DNA from: Micromonospora sp. PLK6-60
GTDB taxonomy: Bacteria; Actinomycetota; Actinomycetes; Mycobacteriales; Micromonosporaceae
NCBI RefSeq assembly: GCF_019890675.1
Contig: NZ_JAIOAA010000017.1
Location: forward strand, 52,341 to 116,340
Length of the DNA stretch: 64,000 bases
Direction: 5' to 3'
Within the stretch, counting starts at the first letter, position 1; each line of letters begins with the position of its first letter. Position numbers and translations under genes: made by a program. The notes beneath the pieces are model-generated. The model was not told the origin of the DNA, did no database searches, and was given only the letters and a program-made list of their open reading frames with translations. This document shows, piece by piece, positions 17,502-25,710 of the stretch.

Positions 17502-18311
17502 TCATGCTCGGCAGACGATCTCGCCGTGCAGGATGGCGAACCAGGCGTCCGGCGCCGCGGCCCACTCGCGCCAGCCGTCCGAGACGCGGCGCAGGTCGTC
17601 CTCCGTCGCGACGCCGGCGGTCAGCAGCTGCGTGGCCAGGTCCGAACTCAGGATCCGCTCGGCCCACATCCCGCCCCACCACCCGGCATCCTCCGGCGTG
17701 GCGAAGCACCACGTGCTCGCTGTCGCCGTGACGTCGGAGAACCCGGCGTCCCGGGCCCAGGACAGCAGCCGCCGACCGGCGTCCGGCTCGCCTCCGTTGG
17801 CGCGGGCGGCCCGCTGGTAGAGCGCGAGCCAGTCGTCCACCGCGGGCACCCGGGGGAACCAGGTGAACGCCGCATAGTCGCTGTCCCGCGCGGCGACAAC
17901 GCCACCGGGACGGCAGACCCGGCGCATCTCGCGCAGCGCCCGGACCGGATCGGCGACATGCTGAAGCACCTGGTGGGCGTGGACGACGTCGAACGAGCCG
18001 GCGGGGAAGTCGAGCGCGTGGACGTCGGCGACCGCGAAGTCGATGTTGCGCCGGCCGCGCGAGTGGGCCTCCGCGCGGGCGTACTGGAGCGCGTCGCCGG
18101 AAATCTCCACGGCGGTGACCCGCCCGGGTGCGACGCGGGCGGCCAGGTCGACGGTGACGGTGCCCGGTCCGCAGCCGACGTCGAGCACCGACATGCCCGG
18201 CACGAGGTGCGGCAGGAGGTAGGCCGCCGAGTTCTCGGCGGTACGCCATCGGTGTGAGCGCAGCACCGACTCGTGGTGCCCGTGGGTGTACACGTTCGAT
18301 GCGGTGGTCAT
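17502..18311 (-). CDS. Class I SAM-dependent methyltransferase
   Basis: A 269-residue protein with a UbiE/Methyltransf_11-type fold. Motif I is VLDVGCGPGTVTVDLA (about 44-59), the acidic ribose-binding residue is in VTAVEIS, and motif II/III follows in FDVVHAHQVLQHVADP. The C-terminal third resembles the many uncharacterised actinomycete members that methylate small metabolites. It stands alone between convergent tetR and the acyl-CoA dehydrogenase gene. Substrate cannot be inferred. Confidence 0.88.
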   Translation of the reverse strand: MTTASNVYTHGHHESVLRSHRWRTAENSAAYLLPHLVPGMSVLDVGCGPGTVTVDLAARVAPGRVTAVEISGDALQYARAEAHSRGRRNIDFAVADVHALDFPAGSFDVVHAHQVLQHVADPVRALREMRRVCRPGGVVAARDSDYAAFTWFPRVPAVDDWLALYQRAARANGGEPDAGRRLLSWARDAGFSDVTATASTWCFATPEDAGWWGGMWAERILSSDLATQLLTAGVATEDDLRRVSDGWREWAAAPDAWFAILHGEIVCRA

Positions 18312-18395
18312 GCGCGGATCCCCTCGACCAGTTGCCCCGACGGTAGCCGCACCATCCCATAGTTCGGAACTAGAATCTCGCTGATTGGAAGCACC

Positions 18396-19568
18396 TCAGC
18401 CCAGGTGTCCGCCGAGTTTGGTGTAGCCGCGCAGCAGGTCGCGGGAGATGATCAGACGCTGCATCTCGTCGGTGCCCTCGAAGATCCGGTACAGCCGCAC
18501 CTGCCGGTACCAGCGTTCGATCGGCAGCTCACGGGTGTAGCCCATCCCGCCGTGGATCTGCAGCACCCGGTCGACCACCCGGTTGACCATCCCGGCGCCG
18601 TAGAGCTTCGCCATCGAGGAGGCGTGCCTCGGGTCGAGGCCGGCGTCGACCGTCCAGGCGGCGCGCAGGATGAGCCAGCGGGCGGCCTCCAGCTCGGTCT
18701 CCGAGTCGGCGATCATCCACTGGATGGCCTGGTTGGTGCCGATCGTGGCGCCGAAGGTCTCCCGGGTGTTGGCGTGGTCGATGGCCATCCGCAACGCGCG
18801 TTCGGCGATGCCGACGGCGTGCGAGGGGATCGTGTAGCGCCCCTTGCCGATCCACTGCATGCCGAGGGCGAAGCCCTGCCCCACCTCGCCGAGGATGTTG
18901 CGGTGCGGTACGCGCACGTCGTCGAAGATCAGCGACGCCGGACCGCCCTCGCCCATGGTGGGGATGAACTCCGACCGCCAGCCCATCGCCCGGTCCACCA
19001 GGAACGCGGTCGCCCCGCCGTCGCGGGCACCCCGCTCGGGGTCGGTGACCGCGATGACGATGGCGAAGTCGGCCTCGTTGCCGCCGGTGATGAAGGTCTT
19101 CTCACCGTTGAGGATCCAGTCGTCGCCGTCGCGGCGGGCCCGGAACCGGATGTTGGCGGCGTCGGAGCCGGCGCCCGGCTCGGTGATGGCGAAGCAGGAG
19201 CTCCGGTCACCGGAGATGGTGGGCAGCAGGAACTCCCGGCGCTGCTCCTCGGTGGCGTGGAAGAGGATGTTGTCCGCCTCGCCACCGAAGCGGAACGGCA
19301 CGAAGGTACGCCCGATCTCGGTCCAGATCAGCGACTGGACGACGGCCGGCAGCTCCATGCCGCCGTACTCCTGTGGCGTGGCGAGCCCCCAGAAGCCGAA
19401 CTTCTTCGCCCGCAGTTGCAACTCGCGCAGCTCGGAGCGGTCCAGGCCGGGCTGGTGAGCCCGTTCCCGGCGCAGCAACTCCTGCTCCAGCGGCATGACC
19501 TCCCGGGTGATGAAGTCGCGGGCGGTGTCGCGGATGGCCCGCTCCTCGTCCGACAGTCCGAAGTCCAT
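18396..19568 (-). CDS. Acyl-CoA dehydrogenase
   Basis: A 390-residue flavoprotein of normal family length. It shows the FAD/substrate segment CFAITEPGAGSDA, the ITGGNEADFAIVIA stretch and the catalytic-base region RIFEGTDEMQ with Glu364. It would make the 2,3-enoyl-CoA from an acyl-CoA, passing electrons to ETF. ATG 19568 begins MDFGLSDEE, the usual N-terminus; the longer open frame upstream is low-complexity. No other beta-oxidation gene is adjacent, so chain-length preference is open. Confidence 0.93.
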   Translation of the reverse strand: MDFGLSDEERAIRDTARDFITREVMPLEQELLRRERAHQPGLDRSELRELQLRAKKFGFWGLATPQEYGGMELPAVVQSLIWTEIGRTFVPFRFGGEADNILFHATEEQRREFLLPTISGDRSSCFAITEPGAGSDAANIRFRARRDGDDWILNGEKTFITGGNEADFAIVIAVTDPERGARDGGATAFLVDRAMGWRSEFIPTMGEGGPASLIFDDVRVPHRNILGEVGQGFALGMQWIGKGRYTIPSHAVGIAERALRMAIDHANTRETFGATIGTNQAIQWMIADSETELEAARWLILRAAWTVDAGLDPRHASSMAKLYGAGMVNRVVDRVLQIHGGMGYTRELPIERWYRQVRLYRIFEGTDEMQRLIISRDLLRGYTKLGGHLG

Positions 19569-19951
19569 GTGCTCACGGTTCCTCTCCCGGATCAGCAGGC
19601 GTCGACGCCGGTGTGCGCCCGCCCGGTTGACTGGCTGCTGGCTCCGCCTGCTGCCGCCGCGCGGTCGACGAAGTCGGGGGCGGAAACGCGGACCCGCGAC
19701 CTGATCGGCGGAGAGGCGAAGGGCCATGGCAGCAAAACTAGCGGTGCAAGTCCCGACTCGGCCCGCCGGCCGCCACCCGACAGCGGGACCGGTCACCCGG
19801 CCCACGGGTGGGGCACCCGCCCCGTCCGTCGGCCGAGATCTCACCCCCGGCACCTCCACCGTTCACGTGCACGTGCCCCGACCGTTTCGGACGATCTTTA
19901 CATTCGTCGATGGTTGACCTGGGACGGTCACCCTCGAAGAAAGGGATCACC
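19569..19951. other. Intergenic region between acyl-CoA dehydrogenase and phosphoesterase genes
   Basis: This 383-base divergent gap holds no convincing gene. It contains a short stretch at 19741-19770 resembling the middle of a cobalamin riboswitch, but the rest of that fold is missing. Just before the phosphoesterase gene the sequence becomes AT-richer (TTTACATTCGTCGATGG near 19897-19913), the likely promoter zone, and AAGGGA serves as ribosome site. Confidence 0.5.
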
Positions 19952-21310
19952 ATGGACACTCGTCGGGTCCGGTCGGCCGCGATCGCCGCACTGACCACAG
20001 TCACCGCCGCGGCGGTGTTGACCGTGGCCGGCCCGGCAGCCGCCGCCACCAGCACCTTCACCCCCGCCGCCGACACCTACGTCGACAACAGCGCCGCCTC
20101 GACCAACTTCGGCACCAGGTCCCAGGTCGGCGTGGACAACTCGCCGGCGAAGCGGATGTTCCTGCGCTTCTCGGTCAGCGGCCTGACCGCGTCCGTGACC
20201 AGCGCCCGGCTGCGCATCCACACCGACGACGTGGCGGGCGCCGAGAGCCCCAGCGGCGGCACCTTCACGGCCATGACCAACACCACCTGGTCGGAGACCG
20301 GGGTTACCTGGAACAACCAGCCCGCCATCGACGGGACGACCCTGGGTTCGCTCGGCAGCGTCGCCCGCAACGCCTGGTACGAGGTGGACGTGACCCGGCT
20401 GGTCACCGGCAACGGCACCGTCAGCATCGGGGTGACCTCGTCGAACAACGACGGCGCCGACTACGACTCCCGCGAGTCCGGCGCCACGGCACCACAACTG
20501 ATCGTGACGACCGGCACGGCGAGCGGCGACCCGGTGCTGGTGGGCGCGGGCGACATCGCGGATTCCGGCTCCGGGGACACCGCCACCGCCGCCCTGCTGG
20601 ACAACATCCCCGGGACCGTGTTCACCACCGGCGACAACGTCTACACCAACGGCACCACGGCCGAGTTCAACACCTACTACGAGCCGACCTGGGGCCGGCA
20701 CAAGGCCCGCACCCGCCCCTCGCCGGGCAACCACGACTACAACACCGCCGGCGCCACCGGCTACTACGGCTACTTCAGCAGCAACGCCGGCCCGTCCGGA
20801 CGGGGCTACTACTCCTACGACCTCGGCAACTGGCACGTGGTGTCACTGAACTCGAACATCAGCATGTCCGCCGGCTCGGCGCAGGAGCAGTGGCTGCGGG
20901 CGGACCTGGCGGCCAGCACCAAGCCGTGCACCCTCGCCTACTGGCACCACCCGCTGTTCACCTCGGGCGCAAACCACGGCCCGTCCACCTCCACCCGCCC
21001 GCTCTACCAGGCGCTGTACGACTACAACGCCGACGTCGCGGTGTGGGGCCACAACCACCAGTACGAGCGGTTCGCCCCGCAGAACGCCACCGGCGGCCTG
21101 GACACCACCCGCGGCATCCGGGCCTTCGTCGCGGGCATGGGCGGCGCCGGCCACTACGGCTTCGGCACGATCCAGCCGAACAGCGAGGCGCGCAACAGCG
21201 ACACGTACGGGGTGCTGAAGTTCACCCTGCACAGCAACAGCTACGACTGGGAGTTCGTGCCGGAGGCCGGCAGGACCTACGCCGACCGGGGCGCCGGCAG
21301 CTGCCACTGA
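19952..21310 (+). CDS. Secreted metallophosphoesterase with N-terminal DNRLRE domain
   Basis: A 452-residue exported protein. Residues 1-32 form a signal peptide ending AAA. Residues about 33-185 look like a DNRLRE/CBM96-type beta-sandwich (FTPAADTYVDNSAASTNFG...). The C-terminal part is a calcineurin-like phosphoesterase with all metal motifs: GDIAD, GDNVYTNG, GNHDYN, HHPLF and GHNHQYER. It probably releases phosphate or acts on nucleotides outside the cell, with the sandwich domain tethering it to polymers. It has its own promoter region and a strong hairpin after the stop. Confidence 0.9.
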   Translation: MDTRRVRSAAIAALTTVTAAAVLTVAGPAAAATSTFTPAADTYVDNSAASTNFGTRSQVGVDNSPAKRMFLRFSVSGLTASVTSARLRIHTDDVAGAESPSGGTFTAMTNTTWSETGVTWNNQPAIDGTTLGSLGSVARNAWYEVDVTRLVTGNGTVSIGVTSSNNDGADYDSRESGATAPQLIVTTGTASGDPVLVGAGDIADSGSGDTATAALLDNIPGTVFTTGDNVYTNGTTAEFNTYYEPTWGRHKARTRPSPGNHDYNTAGATGYYGYFSSNAGPSGRGYYSYDLGNWHVVSLNSNISMSAGSAQEQWLRADLAASTKPCTLAYWHHPLFTSGANHGPSTSTRPLYQALYDYNADVAVWGHNHQYERFAPQNATGGLDTTRGIRAFVAGMGGAGHYGFGTIQPNSEARNSDTYGVLKFTLHSNSYDWEFVPEAGRTYADRGAGSCH

Positions 21311-21330
21311 CCCGCGCACCCATCGATGTC

Positions 21331-21369
21331 AGTGCCGCCATGTCACCACCCCGGTGAGATGGCGGCACT
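21331..21369. terminator. Hairpin terminator after the phosphoesterase gene
   Basis: An 11-base perfect stem (AGTGCCGCCAT with ATGGCGGCACT) continues after one mismatch into a 5-base inner stem with a 5-base loop. It starts 20 bases past the stop codon and has no T-run, as is common in actinomycetes. Confidence 0.75.
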
Positions 21370-21397
21370 GGCGCGGTCCGACCCGTGGCTAGACTGA

Positions 21398-21417
21398 ACC
21401 TCACACGGACGTGAGGT
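21398..21417. promoter_or_regulatory. Inverted repeat upstream of merR, likely autoregulatory operator
   Basis: ACCTCAC and GTGAGGT form a perfect 7-base inverted repeat around 6 bases, 17 bases before the merR start. TAGACT at 21390-21395 is a plausible -10 just upstream; alternatively the repeat may sit in a promoter spacer. Either way it is positioned for MerR autoregulation. Confidence 0.55.
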
Positions 21418-21434
21418 AGGAACGGGAGACAGCG

Positions 21435-21815
21435 ATGACCGCCAGCATTCGGATCGGCGAACTCGCCGCCCGCACCGGGGTCAGCGTGCGATCCCTGCGC
21501 TACTACGAGGAGCAGGGGCTGCTCACCAGCCTACGCAGCCCGAGCGGCCACCGCCGCTACCTCGAGAGCCAGGCCGAGCGGATCGTCTTCATTCAGCGAC
21601 TGTTCTCCGCCGGGCTGAGCAGCCGTACGATCGTCGACCTCCTGCCGTGCGTCGAGTCGCCGAGTGCGGACACCTCGGAGGCGGCGCTGGAGCGGATGCG
21701 TCAGGAGCGGGACCGGCTCGACCGGCACATCGAGGACCTGATCCGGACCCGGGCGGTGCTCGACGAGCTGATCGCCGCCAACCGCGCCCACCGGAGCCAA
21801 CTCGCCCGCGCCTGA
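21435..21815 (+). CDS. MerR-family transcriptional regulator
   Basis: A 126-residue MerR protein: winged helix-turn-helix IRIGELAARTGVSVRSLRYYEEQGLL, then the conserved SGHRRY, then a long C-terminal dimerisation coiled coil (LERMRQERDRLDRHIEDLIRTRAVLDELI). It lacks a metal-binding cysteine set, so a small-organic or redox inducer is more likely. It lies 143 bases upstream of an oxidoreductase gene whose promoter has the elongated spacer typical of MerR activation. Confidence 0.92.
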   Translation: MTASIRIGELAARTGVSVRSLRYYEEQGLLTSLRSPSGHRRYLESQAERIVFIQRLFSAGLSSRTIVDLLPCVESPSADTSEAALERMRQERDRLDRHIEDLIRTRAVLDELIAANRAHRSQLARA

Positions 21816-21895
21816 CCCGCGTCAGCGGTCGCGGCGGCGCCCGGCTGCTGCCCACGTCGCGACCAGGGCGTACGTGTGAGTCGGGTTACCCACCC

Positions 21896-21926
21896 TTGCA
21901 TCTGACATCGGTGTCAGCAATTAGCG
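21896..21926 (+). promoter_or_regulatory. MerR-type promoter with 19-base spacer
   Basis: TTGCAT (21896-21901) and TTAGCG (21921-21926) are separated by 19 bases. The spacer contains CTGACA-TCGG-TGTCAG, a perfect 6-base inverted repeat (21902-21917). This over-long spacer with a central dyad is the classic architecture of MerR-activated promoters. Confidence 0.65.
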
Positions 21927-21958
21927 TCACCGGACGACGACAGCGAGGGAGAACGACG

Positions 21959-22885
21959 ATGAGCCGTGTGTTCGGATACCGCGCCTTCGGTGGCCCGGAG
22001 GTCCAGTTCTACTTCGATCGGCCCGATCCGCAGCCCGGCGACGGCGAAATCCTCATCCGGGTCCGGGCCGCTGGCGTGGCCCGCCTCGACCACCTGCTCC
22101 GGTCCGGACTCGTCCGGGCACTCAACGGGCACCTGCCGTTCCCGCAGGTGATGGGGATGGAGGCCGCCGGGGACGTACTGAGGGTCGGGGCCGGCGTCAC
22201 CGACATCGCGGTGGGCGACGCGGTGTTCGGGTTCGCCCTCGGCGGCGCCGGCACGTACGCCGAGACGACGCTCCTGCCGGCCGCGAACGCGGCCCGCAAG
22301 CCGGAAGCGCTGCCCTACGAGTGGGCGGCGACGATACCGGTGTCCGGCACCACCGCCCTCGACGGACTCGACCGGCTCAACCTGCCCGAGGGCTCGACGC
22401 TGCTGGTCAACGGCGTCGGTGGCAGCACCGGCCAGGTCACCGCGCAGCTTGCCCGGGCGCGGGGCCTGACGGTCATCGGGACCGGCAGCGACAGCAAGCG
22501 GGCGGTGGCCGAGGCGCTGGGGGTGAGCTTCGTCAGCTACTCGGCCGGCGATGTCCCCGGTCAGACGCGTGACCTCGCCCCGGCCGGTGTCGACGGCCTG
22601 ATCGACCTCGTCGGCGGCGACTCGCTGCGTTCGGTCGCCGCGCTGGTGAAGGACGCCCGGCAGCTGGTCTCGGCCGCCGACGCCACCGTGAGCGAGCTGG
22701 GCGGCGAGTACCTGCCGCGCCGTCTCGACCGAGCGTCGCTGGAAACCGTCGCCGCGCTGATGGTGGACGGCACCATCGACCCGCACATCACGCGGACGTT
22801 CACCTTCGACCGGAGCGCGGCGGCGCTGGCGACCGTGGAGACCGGTCACACCGCCGGCAAGCTGGTGATCGCTGTCTCCCCCTGA
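21959..22885 (+). CDS. Zinc-independent quinone-oxidoreductase-like NADPH enzyme
   Basis: A 308-residue medium-chain dehydrogenase/reductase of the quinone oxidoreductase group. The GroES-like half includes PGDGEILIRVRAAGV, and the Rossmann half has LLVNGVGGSTGQVTAQLARA. There is no cysteine-rich zinc lobe. It likely reduces quinones or reactive carbonyls with NADPH. ATG 21959 follows AGGGAGAACGACG. Gene order and the promoter dyad make it the probable target of the upstream MerR protein. Confidence 0.88.
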   Translation: MSRVFGYRAFGGPEVQFYFDRPDPQPGDGEILIRVRAAGVARLDHLLRSGLVRALNGHLPFPQVMGMEAAGDVLRVGAGVTDIAVGDAVFGFALGGAGTYAETTLLPAANAARKPEALPYEWAATIPVSGTTALDGLDRLNLPEGSTLLVNGVGGSTGQVTAQLARARGLTVIGTGSDSKRAVAEALGVSFVSYSAGDVPGQTRDLAPAGVDGLIDLVGGDSLRSVAALVKDARQLVSAADATVSELGGEYLPRRLDRASLETVAALMVDGTIDPHITRTFTFDRSAAALATVETGHTAGKLVIAVSP

Positions 22886-22964
22886 TCAGCTCGGCGACCG
22901 CTGGTCGATCCGCTCCCGCCGCCGATGGGCCGCGGCACCGGCCGTGATCGGCTTGCGGAAGTCT

Positions 22965-22977
22965 CCGAAACTTTCGG
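22965..22977. promoter_or_regulatory. CGAAA/TTTCG palindrome, xylanase-type operator
   Basis: CCGAAACTTTCGG is a near-perfect palindrome matching the CGAAACTTTCG element described upstream of Streptomyces xylanase genes. It lies about 280 bases before the GH11 start. A related copy is at 23088-23103. Confidence 0.55.
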
Positions 22978-23087
22978 CGACGGTAGCCGTCACGGTACGA
23001 TCCGTCACCTGTCGCTGCGACCCGACCCGCACCGGCACCGCCCTGTTAGAACTCGGCCTCCGGGACGATCGACACCGCACAAGTCTT

Positions 23088-23139
23088 TCCGGAATGTTTC
23101 GGATAGTTGTTGACAGGGATTCCGGCGACCACCTACCGT
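23088..23139 (+). promoter_or_regulatory. Xylanase promoter with adjacent second operator copy
   Basis: A perfect TTGACA (23110-23115) is followed by an 18-base spacer and TACCGT (23134-23139). Just upstream, TCCGGAATGTTTCGGA (23088-23103) is a degenerate copy of the 22965 palindrome, placed to affect polymerase binding. The transcript leader would be about 100 bases. Confidence 0.65.
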
Positions 23140-23243
23140 CACCATCGACGACACTCGATGCTGTCGCCACCGCCCCTGTTGGTGCGAGAAAACCGGCACC
23201 CCACCGCGCTGCTGGCCTCCGCCAGCCCGTCCCGAGGAGGAGC

Positions 23244-24278
23244 ATGCACATGAACGACACCTCGAGCAGACCGAAGGGGCGCGGCCGCGTGCGGCTGCTC
23301 CTCGGTGCCGCGTGCGCCGCGGCGCTCGCCGTCAGCGGCACGGTCATCGCCTCACCCAACGCGTACGCCGAGGCCGACCGGACCGTCAGCTCGAGCACCA
23401 CCGGCACGCACAACGGCTACTACTTCTCATTCTGGAAAGACAGTGGAAACGCCAGCATGACGCTGCGCGCCGACGGCCGGTACACCAGCAGTTGGGACAG
23501 AAGCACCAACAACTGGGTGGGCGGCAAGGGTTGGGCCACCGGCACCCGGCGGACGGTCACCTACTCGGGCAGCTACAACCCGGGCAACAACAACACCTAC
23601 CTGGCCCTGTACGGATGGACGCGCAACCCGCTCATCGAGTACTACGTCGTGGAGAACTTCGGCAGCTACAACCCGAGCAGCGGCGCCCAGCGGCTGGGCA
23701 CGGTCACCACCGACGGCGGCACCTACGACATCCTCCGCAGCCAGCGGGTCAACGCCCCGTCGATCGACGGCACCCAGACGTTCTACCAGTACTGGAGCGT
23801 CCGCCAGCAGAAGCGCTCGAGCGGCACCATCACCACCGCCAACCACTTCGACGCCTGGGCCCGCGCCGGCCTGAACCTCGGCACCAACCACAGCTACCAG
23901 ATCATGGCCACCGAGGGTTACCAGAGCAGCGGCAGCTCCGACATCACCGTCTGGGAGGGCGGCGGCGGCAACCCCGGCCCCACCACCAACCCGACGACCC
24001 CGCCTCCCGGCGGCGGCAACTGCACCGCGGTGCTCTCGGCCGGCCAGCAGTGGGGTGACCGGTTCAACCTCAACGTCGCGGTCAGCGGCACCAACAACTG
24101 GGTCGTCACCCTCAACCTGAACGGCGGCCAGACCCTGCAGAACAGTTGGAACGCCTCGGTCAGCGGCACCAGCGGCACCATCACCGCCAGACCGAACGGC
24201 AGCGGCAACAACTTCGGCATCACGATCATGGCAAACGGCAACTGGACCTGGCCGACGGTCAGCTGCCGAACCGCCTGA
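23244..24278 (+). CDS. Secreted GH11 endo-xylanase with C-terminal CBM2
   Basis: A 344-residue exported enzyme. Residues 1-43 are a long signal peptide ending ANAYA-E. Residues about 45-238 form the GH11 beta-jelly roll: nucleophile Glu132 in PLIEYYVVENFG and acid/base Glu224 in MATEGYQSSG. A Gly/Pro/Thr linker (about 239-258) leads to a cellulose-binding CBM2 domain bounded by Cys260 and Cys341 with exposed tryptophans. It cleaves internal beta-1,4-xylan bonds while bound to plant cell wall. GAGGAGGAGC precedes ATG 23244. It is monocistronic with its own promoter and terminator. Confidence 0.96.
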   Translation: MHMNDTSSRPKGRGRVRLLLGAACAAALAVSGTVIASPNAYAEADRTVSSSTTGTHNGYYFSFWKDSGNASMTLRADGRYTSSWDRSTNNWVGGKGWATGTRRTVTYSGSYNPGNNNTYLALYGWTRNPLIEYYVVENFGSYNPSSGAQRLGTVTTDGGTYDILRSQRVNAPSIDGTQTFYQYWSVRQQKRSSGTITTANHFDAWARAGLNLGTNHSYQIMATEGYQSSGSSDITVWEGGGGNPGPTTNPTTPPPGGGNCTAVLSAGQQWGDRFNLNVAVSGTNNWVVTLNLNGGQTLQNSWNASVSGTSGTITARPNGSGNNFGITIMANGNWTWPTVSCRTA

Positions 24279-24303
24279 CCCCGACCACCATCCGACACCG
24301 TAC

Positions 24304-24337
24304 GGGTGGCGCGGCGACCTCGGTCGCCGCGCCACCC
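24304..24337. terminator. Bidirectional hairpin between xylanase and lipoprotein genes
   Basis: A 16-base perfect stem (24304-24319 with 24322-24337) of nearly pure GC lies between convergent genes and can serve both strands. Confidence 0.8.
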
Positions 24338-24427
24338 GGCTCGGTTTCCGGACCCAATCACCGGCCGGGCAGCTGAGGCAACGGTCGCGACCACCGCCCC
24401 GCTACGCCGGAGCACGCTCCCGTCGCT

Positions 24428-25042
24428 TCACACCGACGGGATCTCGTGCACGGTCGCGGTCACCGTGAGGGACTTCGTGGCCTTTCCGGCGGAGCCGGTG
24501 ACGGTCAACAGGTAGGTGTGCTTCTGGATGTCACCTTCCGCGCCCGAGCAGGGGAAGTTCAGCGACTCGCTGCCGGACGGGGGGTAGTCGTCGCGGTAGA
24601 TCCCGGGTCCGTCGACCGACAGCGCCACCTTGTCCACACCGGTCGCGCGCCACTCCAACACCACCGGCGAGCCCGGGACGAGGTTGACGTTGGTGCCGGA
24701 GGGGCAGGACGGCTGCTGGCGTACCCGGAAGGAGACGATCGTGGGTCCCGGTGCCGCCGCCGGCGGTTTCGTCGTGGCGCGCCCGCCGGTGTTGGTCCGG
24801 CCCTGGCCGGAGTCGGGCTGGCCCTTGCCCGGCTCGCCGGCGGCGGGCTGGCCGGCCGGGTCGCCGCTCGGCCCGTCCTCGCCCGGGGCGACCGTGTTGA
24901 TCGTGCCCGGAACGGCGTTGGTCGGCGCCGCACCGACCTCGCCGGCGCCGTTCGCGCTCTGCTCACCGTGCCCACAGCCGGCAACGGCCACGGAGCCCAC
25001 CAGAGCGACGACCACGGCACGGGCCAGCTGCGGTACGCGCAT
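24428..25042 (-). CDS. Putative lipoprotein with C-terminal Ig-like fold
   Basis: A 204-residue protein with a lipoprotein signal peptide whose lipobox is VAGC. A long disordered Gly/Pro/Ala/Gln linker follows, then a beta-rich region of about 100 residues (PTIVSFRVRQQPSCPSGTNVNLVPGSPVVLEWRATGVDKVALSVDG...) that resembles an immunoglobulin-like domain with two cysteines. Two adjacent ATG codons exist; the second (25042) is better spaced from GAGGAG. Function is unknown; it probably sits on the outer face of the membrane. Confidence 0.75.
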   Translation of the reverse strand: MRVPQLARAVVVALVGSVAVAGCGHGEQSANGAGEVGAAPTNAVPGTINTVAPGEDGPSGDPAGQPAAGEPGKGQPDSGQGRTNTGGRATTKPPAAAPGPTIVSFRVRQQPSCPSGTNVNLVPGSPVVLEWRATGVDKVALSVDGPGIYRDDYPPSGSESLNFPCSGAEGDIQKHTYLLTVTGSAGKATKSLTVTATVHEIPSV

Positions 25043-25141
25043 CATTGCTCCTCAAGAAGGCCGACGCGCTGGTGAGTCCGAGTGCGTCGAGAGCCACGAT
25101 AGGCGGCAGCCGCAAGGCGTGACCAGGTGGCATCGACGGCC

Positions 25142-25196
25142 TTGACATGCGCCCGGCGGCACCGCTAACGTCGCGCAAAACTGTTAGCGCTAACAG
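25142..25196 (+). promoter_or_regulatory. Promoter and LacI-type operator of the GH43 gene
   Basis: TTGACA (25142-25147), an 18-base spacer and TAACGT (25166-25171) make a strong promoter. The 16-base perfect palindrome CTGTTAGCGCTAACAG (25181-25196) begins about ten bases after the -10, near the transcription start, as expected for LacI-family repression. The same core recurs at 30545-30558. Confidence 0.8.
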
Positions 25197-25710
25197 ACGG
25201 TCCACCTGGGAGTCTCCGGGTTCCGATACGCCTCCCGCCGGGACCGAGCACCGCCACCGCAGCGCCCCAACCGCCCACCCCACGCCCGGCCCACCACCCA
25301 CCCCACGCCCGGCCCACCGCCTCACGCCACGGCCGAACCACGCACCACCCATCCGGGCCGACGCGACCGTCCACCGATCCCGCGTCTCCGCGGCACCATC
25401 AGCGCCGGCAGCATCCGCATCGGCACCCACCGACGCCCGGCGTGACTGCCGCTCGGCACGACCACCGCCTGACCGCCATCCGCGACCACCACCAGATCAC
25501 CGTCCACCCGGCCGGCGGGCCACCCGCTCGGCCATGCCGCCATTCAGCTCCGGCGACATCCGCCTCACCGTTGGCACCGGTCCCGGGCTACCTCCTTGCC
25601 ACCTGCCGGGGCCTGAATCCGCCTCAGCACCACCAGGCCGGCCACCCCGAAATCGGCCACTCCCGCCCGTTGTCAGCGCTCATGAAGCCCACACGGAAGG
25701 TAGAAACCTC
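25197..25710 (+). other. Long untranslated leader with a tandem repeat
   Basis: About 515 bases separate the operator from the GH43 start. The frame is open here but would encode a Pro/Arg/His-rich tail upstream of a good signal peptide, so I do not think it is translated. A 21-base CCACCCCACG-type unit is repeated with a 23-base period at 25275-25318. The strand is strongly C-rich and G-poor, unlike flanking genes. Confidence 0.5.

Noticed and set aside
19741..19770. Cobalamin-riboswitch-like stretch (CGGTGCAAGTCC followed by GGCCCGCC)
   Set aside because: Only the central segment matches. The B12 box, the other paired arms and a B12-related downstream gene are absent, so chance resemblance is more likely.
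25275..25318. Tandem C-rich repeat considered as CRISPR or other array
   Set aside because: Only two copies with a 2-base interval; no spacers or cas genes.
25147..25710. In-frame extension of the GH43 gene almost to its promoter
   Set aside because: It would put about 190 Pro/Arg/His-rich residues before a good signal peptide and start upstream of the probable transcription start.
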